Of a stretch of 64,000 bases of DNA, positions 55,969 to 64,000 are shown piece after piece. The stretch is from Malassezia japonica (Eukaryota > Basidiomycota > Malasseziomycetes > Malasseziales > Malasseziaceae): NCBI RefSeq assembly GCF_029542785.1, contig NC_083377.1:434001-498000 (forward strand). The letters are read 5' to 3'. Each line of letters begins with the position of its first letter. Within the stretch, counting starts at the first letter, position 1. The translations under genes and the position numbers were made by a program. The notes under the pieces were generated by a model, which was given only the letters and a program-made list of their open reading frames with translations, was not told the origin of the DNA and ran no database searches.

Positions 55969-57131
55969 TTAAGGCATCGGTACAAGCTCCCCATGGATCG
56001 AGATATTGATCTCATGGCCATCATTACGTGGTATAATTATGGCCGAAACGTAGTGACAATACATCTCCAAGTATGTATTGGGAGCCTATTGTCAGATATG
56101 CCTTAAGTGACGTACATGATGGACGAATTCATTCCAAAGGTAAATTGCATTCCTCTTCAACACATGACGTAGCTGAATCATAATGGGGTCTGAGTCAGAA
56201 GCAGATACATGCCGCAAAATTCATCCATTGTCTCCTGACAACCCGTGCTAAAGGCATTCATCACACAGTTATCAATTATTGCAGCGTTGTGATGTAGTTG
56301 AAAGAAGTCCACCATTTTAGAGATATCACTTTCACTGGGACTGTAGGTCCCATCAAGGCTGTTTATAAGTTACTTCTCGGAACCACATACATTTTGGCAA
56401 GCGTAGAAACTTCTAGGTTGAGTTCTTTGGCCATTTTTTCGATTGGAATGTTACTGTCCAGAAAAGCAGTCCTCAGGTTGAGAAAGTATGCAAGGTAGAG
56501 CCACCGAGCAGCAGTCTGGTCATACTCATGTACAAGGTCAACGGCATCTACTTCTGGGATACAATCCCAGCTGGTATTGCCCCTGTTCACTCCTTGGAAT
56601 GAGATAGCAAAGACTTGGTTATGTCTCATGAAATCGAATTCACATGTCCAATTTTTAAAGAGCTCGTCTTTGTAATTTGACTGTAGTTAAATATACAGTC
56701 TGAAACTCACTTGGTCAAGGAGCTGGGTAATGATATTTTGAGCACAAACCATCAGGGTGCAGTTCAATTCGATTGAAAGCAATTCTTAAATTAGCAATGA
56801 AAAGACGGACCTGGGCCACAGAGTAATACTTGTCCACTTCTCTGCACTAGGCTGTTGAAAATGCGACTGATGAAAGCTTCGCTGTACGACAAGTTCAAAG
56901 TGTACCATATGTGCTGTCGTTTAGCAAAGTCGGGGAGGTATTGTCCGACCAATCTAGAAGTAAGCCGCATTGGCTGAGGACTCACATCTCGCTAAGTTCC
57001 TGATCGCTGATTCTCAGAAGCTTGCCAAGATTATGGTGATCCAGTTTCCTTTTGTGCTGCTCATCTCTGATGGCTTGGACATAGTGCTTGATCGTGTCGC
57101 TGGAATCTTGCTCGTACGATGTACTGGTCAT
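55969..57131 (-). CDS. Double cyanase-like (HTH) protein, family member C, six introns
   Basis: Seven exons: 57131-56986, 56953-56811, 56784-56711, 56680-56391, 56358-56213, 56189-56116, 56085-55969 (146, 143, 74, 290, 146, 74, 117 nt), exactly the exon lengths of member A, giving 329 residues. Introns are 23-32 nt; the fifth (56190-56212) appears to be a GC-AG intron. Modules: HTH1 LGKLLRISDQELSEILVGQYLP and tail FKNWTCEFDFMRHNQVFAISFQG; HTH2 MAKELNLEVSTLAKILDG.YSPSESD, then DPIMIQLRHVLKRNAIYLWNEF and NDGHEINISIHGELVPMP. The YRxxE pair of cyanase is replaced by Gln and His. The gene is AT-rich and lies 341 bp from member D in the same orientation, indicating tandem duplication. Confidence 0.72.
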
Positions 57132-57472
57132 GAAAGGTAATTTGGTTTAAGGGAAACTCGTCAATTTCATAAAAGAAAGATATGATAACATAGGCACAGC
57201 CTCAATAAGGGGCTTCCCTTATGCAGAAACCATACTCTTTCTAGGCATACATCTATGCATACCCCTTGCTGTTATTCAGTATGATGTGGAGGCCTCCATA
57301 GTTCATTGGACATCACCTGTCTCGCAAGATGCTGTCCTCTTACAGCCATGGTTCCGCTGGTCTATTATTTTTTTTTTCGATCCCCACTGTTGAACCACTA
57401 TGATACCATGTATGATTATGAGTCGTATCCGCTTCATAGGAAACTCAGAGGTCGGTTGAAACCACGAGTGGT
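57132..57472 (-). promoter_or_regulatory. Upstream region of member C with conserved element
   Basis: 341 bp between the C start and the D stop. CCCCTTGCTG at 57262-57271 is shared with the region upstream of D, and GTGGAGGC at 57286 with that upstream of A; the latter is 155 bp from the ATG. A run of T (about 57366-57378) is also present. No ORF is accepted. Confidence 0.5.
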
Positions 57473-58660
57473 TCAATCTAGCACTTTTGTTGAAGGAATA
57501 TGAGGCAGTTTCTTGAGTTCTCCTTCGATGATAATGTTGATCATGCGACCAACAGTATCAGGCACTTGAGTTGCAATAACATGAAGGTCTACCTTCTCCA
57601 TTCGTGAGTTTGGAACCAGGCATTAGATACTCAGTGAGCACTTACAGTTCGAACAAACTCGTCCCAGATGTAATCGACATTCCTCTTTAACGTGTTGCGT
57701 AACTGTACCATGACGGGATCTGTGTAAGGTACGGAAAACGTACGGCAAAAAAAATGGAATAAGTCTCGTTGTCGGTTGTCAAATGCATGAGCAACATAGT
57801 TTCCAACGATCGCTGGATTCCGGTTCAGTTCGAAGAAAGTGACAAGCTTAAATATGTCGCTTTCATTTGGGATCGAAGTGCCATCGATGCTAATGAATGA
57901 GCGGCGTGCACAGAGAACGCACATCTTTTTGAAATAACAACTTTCGAGATCAAGTTCTTTAGCCACCATACCAAGCGTCTTAGCAGTCATGGACAAGCCA
58001 TTCCTTAGGTTTATGAGAAAAATCCAATAGAGTATCCGAGAAGTAGCCTTATCATATTCTGCCTTGAGGGTATCATGGTCCATTTCGAGTACGTTTCCAC
58101 TGTATTCCCCGTTCTTGGTACACCCTTGAAATAGGATAACAAACATCTGGTCTTGTCGCATGAAATCGATATTGCAGATCCAATTATCTTTGAAATTGTT
58201 TTGATCATTTGGCTGGAATGAGCTTTCACACCATGGCGTACCTGCGTATGCACTTGGCACAGTATCTCAGAAGCACGTGTCAAAAACAAGCAGTTGATTT
58301 CAGTCAAGAGTAGCTCTGGTGTGAGTCATCCATACACGTACCTGGACCACAAAGTGATGCCCTTCCACTGCATTGAACAAAGCTGCTGACCAGCTGACTA
58401 CAGAATCGATTATCCAAGGATATGCTAAACGCGTCGATTGTATGCCGTAGAAGGATGGGGTCGGGGGATGTGGACCCGTCTATTCTACGAGGTAAGCTTG
58501 TGCTTTAGACATACATGTTATTCAACGTCTCCTCATTCATCCTCAGAATCCTGGCCAGTTCCAAGTTACTAATATTTTGTTTTTGCTGTACATCCTTAAT
58601 GGACTGGAGATAGTGCTGGATAATAACACGCGAGCTTTGGCTGTCTGAAGAAAGGACCAT
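57473..58660 (-). CDS. Double cyanase-like (HTH) protein, family member D, last splice acceptor mutated
   Basis: Exons 58660-58515, 58484-58342, 58315-58242, 58212-57923, 57889-57744, 57719-57646 and a last exon ending at 57473. The first six are 146, 143, 74, 290, 146 and 74 nt, as in A and C. The acceptor of the last intron, by alignment at 57617, reads CTAATGCCTG instead of CTAATGCCAG. An in-frame AG 21 nt further (intron 57596-57645) could serve, giving 331 residues. Retention would add only VSAH and remove the last strands. Modules: HTH1 ARILRMNEETLNNIIDGSTSP; tail FKDNWICNIDFMRQDQMFVILFQG; HTH2 VAKELDLESCYFKKIIDGTSIPNESD; HPVMVQLRNTLKRN (Gln/Asn for Arg/Glu). It is the member closest to the AT-rich core. 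Confidence 0.68.
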
Positions 58661-59200
58661 GGATTGAAATAAAGAGTAGGGGAAGACTTCGTTTCAAAGT
58701 AACACAAAACCAGAGATTAGGAACACAGCCATAACGGGACATACTCCCATGCCAGGCAAGCATCCTTCTCAACTTGCATATTTCTGCACGCCCCTTGCTG
58801 CTCTCATGTGCTGGTGTGGAGTATGCTCAAGTTCCTTGGACCCAATACGCTTCGAGTCAAAGTTAGATAAGACGAGCCTTGCGAAACTAACGCCAGCATT
58901 GAGGGCATCACTGGTTTATTCGGACAGCTGCGCTGTACCAAGCATCGCTACGTTGTGGACAAGTTGGCGCCAGATTTTGTTTGCATCAATATCTCGGCCT
59001 ACAATCGAGTGGAAACTTTCAGTAGTAGTTCTATATCTTCACTGAAGCACACACTCATACCAGTCTTACACAGAACCCGTTCGGAATTCGTGCAAAGTAG
59101 TTGCCTGTACAGACCCTTCATCGTAGAACATGATTACCAATCCAAGAACCAGAAGGGCGACCCTGGACGGACTTCTGACTTTTCAAAAACTTGAATAAAT
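58661..59200. other. Gene-free flank between member D and the AT-rich core
   Basis: 540 bp without an accepted ORF. Contains the shared block CCCCTTGCTG (58793-58802) and GGTGTGGAG (58815-58823), 157 bp from the D start codon, matching the upstream regions of A and C. A+T content rises sharply at the right end. Confidence 0.45.
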
Positions 59201-59645
59201 AAACCCCATCAAAGATATTACATTATGTAAATATATTCATTGACGCATTACAAAAAGAATCTTGAAAACCTCCCGACAATATAAAACAACAAATTTATTA
59301 TTCAAATTTAACATTTATAAAATACATATACAACATTTTGTTTTCTTTTCAAAATAAAATATATTAAATAACTGATTGTCATGCTTCTAAATTGCAAATA
59401 CAAATTAAAAGAATTCATAAAATAAAATAAATTGAATAATTGTGTTGCGATGTATTTATTGATAATCAATATTTACACGAATTTCAAATTAAGTTTTATA
59501 ATTTTACAATATAATTGCATTAAATTTTGGAATTATTCTTATCTTAGTGAATTATTACTCGCTTTTGATATGTGTTATTTCACCATGTTGTTGATTAATG
59601 ATTTAAATAATGCAAAAATGTTATAGAGTAGATATTTTATGCTCT
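59201..59645. other. AT-rich core, candidate centromere core
   Basis: By hand count 59281-59640 has about 66 G or C in 360 bases, some 82% A+T, in a window whose genes are well above 55% G+C. No ORF over 65 codons, no tandem array and no transposon features were seen. AT-only words such as AATAAAATAAATT recur on both strands. Malassezia centromeres are described as kinetochore-bound regions of a few kb around an AT-rich core below 1 kb with a short AT-rich motif. Size, composition and gene-poor setting fit. I cannot check the 12-bp motif from memory. Alternatives are an AT-rich replication origin or a long 3' region of SWI1. Confidence 0.55.
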
Positions 59646-59655
59646 ATTGTGTCTA

Positions 59656-61069
59656 CTACTTTGTACTTAACAGTGCCGAGTCTGACCACCAGTCGCCGTC
59701 GCGGCCAGCCTGACGGGTGGAGGTATCTTCGCGGCTTAGGAATGACGACTGGTCAGATACATTTTTGCCGTCATAGGAAGTGAAGTCCAAAAATTGTACA
59801 TCCCAATTCTCATTTGGATTGCCATCATTTTGGACAGAAGAGAGAGCACCTTGCGGCGACTCATACAGACCTTGGACATCTTTCATCCCAAGGTCGAGCA
59901 TGTCTTGGAAATCGCCCGCAATTCCATAAGGTGCATTGATCAATGCAAAGACAGCGGCCTCTGTGTTTCCGGATGAAAAGACCGAGTATTCATCCACAAG
60001 GCTGCCCTTGGGGCTTGCTTGATTTTCCATCGATTTTGACTTGGATGTGTGCTCATCCATAGCGATCAACTCATTCCAAATCTTCTTGACAAATTCGATT
60101 GGCGAGTTCTTTGACAGCTCCGTGTATTGGGCCTGCTCCTGATCAAACTCTTCTTGAGTTCGCTTGAGAGCTTCCGCGAGGTGATCTGGCGAAGTGGTAA
60201 CCATCGGCGATCCTGTCCTGGTCATAGGCGTGACTGTCTTTTTGGAATCGACGTCGGGCGTCTCACTGAGTGGCGCTGATGGTGTATCAGTCTGCTTGCC
60301 CTTGAAGATCTTCGTCTTGGTCCCACTCTTGGTACTTTCTGTAGTCTTTGGCGAGCTCGTTCCAGTGATCTCAAAGTCCTCATTAAGATCACCAAGCTTG
60401 GCCCGTTTGTTGAGGGGCGATTCGACGTTGAGCGAGCGCTTCGCAGCTTCCTCTTGAGCCTGCTTGGCGCGCGCAGCCTTTTGCGCCTGTGCCATAGCTT
60501 GTGATGCTTTGGCCACAATTTGCTGTGCAAGGTTGTCGTCGTTCACTCGAACAAAGCCAATGCACCGCGTCATTTGAGTTTTGAGCTTTTCCAAGTCAGT
60601 GAGCCGCAAGATACATTGCCGCTTAGGAACTAGAGCAAGCTGGTCGTCAAACATGTAAATCATGATCTTGACGCGCTTTGCTGGTTCAATATTACCAGTC
60701 ATGGCCAAGAAAGCCGGTAACAATGCAACAACAGTTGCCTTTAAGGAGACCAGCTTCTTAATCTGCTCCAGAACCTGGGAACGTTCGGTTTCTGACATGC
60801 TTTCAATGATAGGAAGTTTTGGTCTTGAAGAAGCCAAGCTAGCATCCACGCGCTTCAGCACCGTTTCAGCATCTTCCAGCATCTTGGGCGTGACCTTTGT
60901 CTGTGTCTGCTGGTTCTTTTCCGGCGAAGCTGTAGGGGCTTTAGGTGCCACCTGTGGCGGCCGTGCCTGCGCCTGTTGTGCAGCCATCTGTTGTATCGCA
61001 GGCCAATTTTGCCCGGCATTCGACTGGGCCTGTACCGGCATGGCTGTCGCGTTCTGCACAGGCCTTGGC

Positions 61070-61101
<32 letters not shown>

Positions 61102-62745
61102 CTTATGCTGCTGCAAAAGCTGAGCAAGCTGCTCTGGTTTGAGCTTCAGCTGGGCAAGCTGTTCTGCTGTGATAGGCAAGTCTTGGCGAGTAGCCGAATT
61201 CATCGGCTGCGCAGGCCGCTGCTGCATTTGTGCAAAAGGCTGTCCCTGAACCATGTTGAAGTTGGGCCGGGGAGTTGTATTTTGCATTGCAGCGCCTTGC
61301 AAGCTAGGGGGAATCAGCGGGTTATGATCGCTCCGGCCAGGCATGGAAGTACTGGGTATTGGGTTGTCGCGCTTCACATTAGACATGCTCATCTGATGAA
61401 GCATAGCGCGGTTCCACACTTCTTCAAATAATTCCAAGAAGGAGCGGTACACCTGCGCAATCTTTTGGGCAGCCATAGTCGCCTGTGGAGACTTGGCCAT
61501 TGCCAGACCCAGCGTGACGGCGACGGTGGGCCACGTCCCCTTTTGGGTGACCATCTTGCTTCCTCCCAGTGCCTGCACCACGGTGAATAAATGATAGAGG
61601 TCCACTTCGCGCCCATCCACAACGGGATTCGAGTGGAAAGACTTTCCGTGGTGATTCATCAGATCGGTCAGTGCCCGCTTGAACTGTTCCGGGCTCGGTG
61701 TCATTACCGGCGGATTCGACGTATTCTGCACAGGCTTTTGCACGCCCATCGATTGATTGAAAGGCTGAGCGCTGAGCGACGGGCTGCTGGTGCCCACCTG
61801 GTTTTGATTGTGCATGTTCATCATGGGGTTCTTGGCTTGCGCACTAAAGTTGACGCCAAAGTTGGGCACATTTTGCTGCACTTGCGGCTGAACCATGCCC
61901 ATCTGCGGCGAGTTGACCTGCTGCTGAACATTGTTCCGCTGCTGTGCCAGCTTTTGGACCAACGCTGTCTGTACGCGTGTCAGCTCTTGGTGCGCGCGCT
62001 GCAGTGCTTGGCGCTCGTTATCAGGGATCGCCGTAGCCAGCTTCTGTTCCACTTCGCGGATCCGCTGCTGGATCGTGCGAACGAATTGCACACCCTGTGC
62101 CATATTAGGCTCTTGTTTCGCTTGTCCCATGTTGTCCTGCGTAGGTATCGCATTCATCTGTGGCTGAGGCACCGACGTCGAGGCCGGAGTCTGCATCATC
62201 ATCGATGGCTGCTGTTGCACCGGCTGCTGCTGCATGGCCTGCTGCTGCATCGACTGCAAGAGCGCAGCATACTGCGCGTTCGGCACGACGTTCGGCTGTG
62301 TCTGGGGCTGTTGTACCGATTGCTGCTGCTCGATAATCGCACGCAGCTGGACTAGCTGATTGGGCGTGAGCATCCCCGCCTTGGCCTTGGATGCCATATC
62401 GGCGAGTATAGCACTCATATTGTTCTGTGCCGGTGGCCTGACCATGTTGGCGGCGTTCATCGCGTTAGGCATACTCGCCATCGGCGCAGGCTGTGCCTGC
62501 TGTGGCTGCAACATCATGTTCTGGGAGAACTGATTGGTGGGCATAGGTTGCTGTACAGATGAGTTCTTTTGGTTCAGAAGCGTTTGGAGCTGCTGCGCAG
62601 AGAGACTGTTTAGAAAGTCTTGCTGCGACTTTGGGAAGGCCTGGACATCGTGCTGCGGCTGCATCGCCTGCTGCTGCTGTAACAGCCGTACGATCTGCTG
62701 CTGCACCCCAGGATCAAACTTCCCTCCTGGCGTAAATCCCGACAT
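59656..62745 (-). CDS. SWI1: SWI/SNF chromatin-remodelling subunit with ARID domain (Swi1-like)
   Basis: A single-exon 1,029-residue Gln-rich protein. The start is the ATG at 62745 (MSGFTPGGKFDPGVQQQIVRLL); the frame upstream offers only GTG. Residues ~1-340 are Gln, Met, Asn and Pro-rich. An ARID DNA-binding domain follows at ~355-450 (FKRALTDLMNHHGKSFHSNPVVDGREVDLYHLFTVV...GGSKMV...WPTVAVTLG), then a poly-Gln run encoded by CAG/CAA repeats near residue 550. A conserved helical region follows (KMLEDAETVLKRVDASLAS...KRVKIMIYMFDDQ), and the C-terminus is acidic. ARID plus Q-rich regions is the signature of Swi1/ARID1, the DNA-binding subunit of SWI/SNF. A Med15 identity was considered for the Q-rich part but there is no KIX domain. 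Its 3' end borders the AT-rich core. Confidence 0.83.
61056..61120 (-). repeat. CAG/CAA polyglutamine tract in SWI1
   Basis: A run of glutamine codons (CTG/TTG-reading on the plus strand) near residue 550 of the SWI1 protein, about 14 residues long. Mixed CAG and CAA codons suggest selection for the amino acid rather than a pure expanding microsatellite. Confidence 0.8.
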
Positions 62746-63074
62746 CACGGGACGCTTGGGTTCTGGTCCAGCTCAGCGATCTAACGATAGTGCCAATCGC
62801 GGTGGTGGCCTGCAGGTCGCTTTTAGAGCCCTGTGCGGGATACGCAGCTCCACATTGTGTATTTCCACGACAGCCTATGGGGACGGCATGCAGCTATGGC
62901 GGGGTATGTCGTCATGCCAGGCAGCATAGGGAAGGCGCGGCACAAAGAACTAGAAGTAGGTGAAGGAAGAGTGCACAGAGAGCATAGCTTGCGTGGGCCC
63001 ATAGAGTGTTCGGCATGCCGGGGCGAAATCGGCTACGCGGCTGTGACGAAGCGGCCGGCGGATCGTCTGTCTGA
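62746..63074. other. SWI1 upstream region
   Basis: 329 bp between the SWI1 start and the stop of the INO80-F-like gene. It should hold the SWI1 promoter and possibly 5' UTR. No motif, repeat or additional gene recognised. Confidence 0.4.
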
Positions 63075-63490
63075 TCACACCGTGTTTTCGAGTTCCAGGC
63101 CGATATCCATTTCTGGCTCCTCCTCCTTCGGAGCCGAGGCGGTGCTCGGCGCGGATTCCGTAGCCGGAGGCTTGGCCGTCGTCATCGTCCGCATATCTGC
63201 CTCCATGCGCTCATAAAGAATTCTGCGTTAGCCATTGAACATACGCGCGCTCGAGACGCAGGCGCTGGATGTTGCGCTTGATGCGCAGCGTCGTCACCTG
63301 GAGCTTGTCGTTTTCCTGCGTCAGCTGTGGCACGTACACCCTCGATCTCGCGCACTTTGCGCTTCAGCTCCTTATACTTTTGGCGGTACTTGGTCGCATC
63401 GCTCTGGATCGCAACAGACGACAGATACGCCTTGGACTTTTGCTTCCCGCTCGGCGGGACGCTCTGCATCGGCGGTGCTCCACTCGCCAT
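63075..63490 (-). CDS. INO80 complex subunit F-like protein, two 22-nt introns
   Basis: Exons 63490-63338, 63315-63245 and 63222-63075 give 123 residues. Both introns (63316-63337 and 63223-63244) are 22 nt with GTACGT/GTATGT donors and CTGACGCAG/CTAACGCAG acceptors. The spliced protein has one long basic coiled coil: DATKYRQKYKELKRKVREIE joined to ENDKLQVTTLRIKRNIQRLR and then LERAILYERME. This matches the INO80 subunit F domain (animal TFPT, fission yeast Iec3-type), a module that docks on the INO80 remodeller. The C-terminus is acidic (EEEPEMDIGLELEN). It is divergent from THS1 (58 bp between ATGs) across a CACGTG. Confidence 0.7.
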
Positions 63491-63514
63491 GGTGAGAGAC
63501 ACGTTCGAAGGTGG

Positions 63515-63520
63515 CACGTG
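63515..63520. promoter_or_regulatory. CACGTG palindrome between INO80-F-like gene and THS1
   Basis: GGCACGTGAC in the 58-bp divergent gap, the same extended context as the site between RPB8 and BTS1. Confidence 0.45.
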
Positions 63521-63548
63521 ACTCGACTGGCGCTTTTGTTCTTCTACG

Positions 63549-64000
63549 ATGGCGAGTCAGAACGAGGCCAAGCCGGTCGCTCCGGAGGAGCTGGCTGAGG
63601 GAGTGAAGAAAATCCAGGTGAACGAGAAGCCCCAAAAGGCGAACAAGAAGGGTGGAAAAGGCGGCGAGAGCTCCGACTCGCCCCTCGAGTTTGAGCCGAA
63701 GCCGGCCTACTTCCAGTCTCGCATTGACCTGTTCAACAAGGTCAAGGCCGAGCACGATGCTGCGCTTGCTGCGAAGCAGCGCGTGCCGATCAAGGTGACG
63801 CTCCCCGATGGTGCCGTGCGCGAGGGCACCGCGTGGGAGACCTCGCCGATGGACATCGCCAAAGAGATCTCCAAGAGCCTCAGCGAGCGCATCGTCATTT
63901 CCAAGGTGAACGGCGACCTGTGGGACTTGGAGCGTCCGTTCGAGGGCGATGCTACGCTCGAGTTCTTCGACTTTGAGTCGCCAGAAGGCAAGCGCGTCTT
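63549..64000 (+). CDS. THS1: Cytosolic threonyl-tRNA synthetase (5' part only)
   Basis: The ATG at 63549 opens a frame that runs off the right edge (~150 residues visible). The first ~50 residues are a basic, Lys-rich eukaryotic extension (VNEKPQKANKKGGKGG). The segment FEPKPAYFQSRIDLFNKVKAEHDAALA and the following TGS domain (VPIKVTLPDGAVREGTAWETSP...DIAKEISKSL...VNGDLWDLERPFEGDATLEFFDF) are typical of threonyl-tRNA synthetases. The catalytic and anticodon-binding domains lie outside the window. No intron is visible in this part. Confidence 0.9.
   Translation, partial: MASQNEAKPVAPEELAEGVKKIQVNEKPQKANKKGGKGGESSDSPLEFEPKPAYFQSRIDLFNKVKAEHDAALAAKQRVPIKVTLPDGAVREGTAWETSPMDIAKEISKSLSERIVISKVNGDLWDLERPFEGDATLEFFDFESPEGKRV

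Noticed and set aside
59201..59645. AT-rich core as a transposon or LTR remnant
   Set aside because: No terminal repeats, target-site duplication, or coding remnant of transposase, integrase or reverse transcriptase was seen on either strand.
59656..62745. Identification of the Q-rich protein as Mediator Med15
   Set aside because: Med15 needs an N-terminal KIX domain, which is not present; the ARID domain at residues ~355-450 points to Swi1.

Overview
The window is nuclear DNA of a compact, GC-rich fungal genome. Gene content (yeast-type single-copy housekeeping genes, SCCPDH-type oxidoreductases, a squalene synthase/GGPP synthase pair), tiny introns and one short AT-rich island all fit a basidiomycete yeast of the Malassezia type. 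That placement is inferred from memory; no marker sequence proves the species. Genes are tightly packed: several divergent pairs have start codons only 26-55 bp apart, and two convergent pairs have stop codons that touch. Every intron I could place by frame outside one family is 22 or 23 nt long.

Layout. 0-14.4 kb: housekeeping genes (Drs2-type flippase, partial; a two-TM mitochondrial-like protein; REX4; GYP1; RPB8; GGPP synthase; xylulokinase; KAP104/transportin; CCT8). 14.7-21.7 kb: a tandem array of five intact saccharopine-dehydrogenase-like (SCCPDH) oxidoreductase genes, preceded by the collapsed remnant of a sixth. 21.9-34.7 kb: two small hypotheticals, ERG9, the divergent ribosome-biogenesis pair KRI1/UTP20, and a small hypothetical. 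34.7-45.1 kb: three HRD3/SEL1L-like genes; the first two are truncated paralogs lacking the membrane anchor, the third is full length, and a member of an unfamiliar intron-rich family sits between the second and third. 45.5-53.3 kb: LHS1 (ER Hsp70), PMR1 (Golgi Ca/Mn pump), an RCC1-repeat/PHD protein and POP4. 53.5-58.7 kb: three more members of the intron-rich family plus one small ORF. 58.7-59.65 kb: a gene-less stretch with a core of about 80% A+T, the best candidate in the window for a Malassezia-type centromere core. 59.7-64 kb: SWI1 (ARID protein), an INO80-subunit-F-like protein and the start of THS1.

The most unusual content is the four-member family (40797-41956 minus, 53492-54967 plus, 55969-57131 minus, 57473-58660 minus). 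After splicing six small introns each gene encodes a protein made of two consecutive cyanase-like domains (XRE/cyanase-type helix-turn-helix followed by the short cyanase C-terminal segment). The Arg...Glu catalytic signature is lost, all three introns of the first module recur at the same place and phase in the second module, and three members share an upstream element at constant distance. Three of the four copies lie within 6 kb of the AT-rich core.

Biological themes: ER quality control and secretory homeostasis (HRD3 x3, LHS1, PMR1, flippase, GYP1), isoprenoid/sterol synthesis (GGPP synthase, ERG9), ribosome and RNA processing (REX4, KRI1, UTP20, POP4, RPB8) and chromatin (SWI1, INO80-F-like, RCC1-PHD). 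No tRNA, rRNA, transposon, CRISPR array or viral sequence was recognised.
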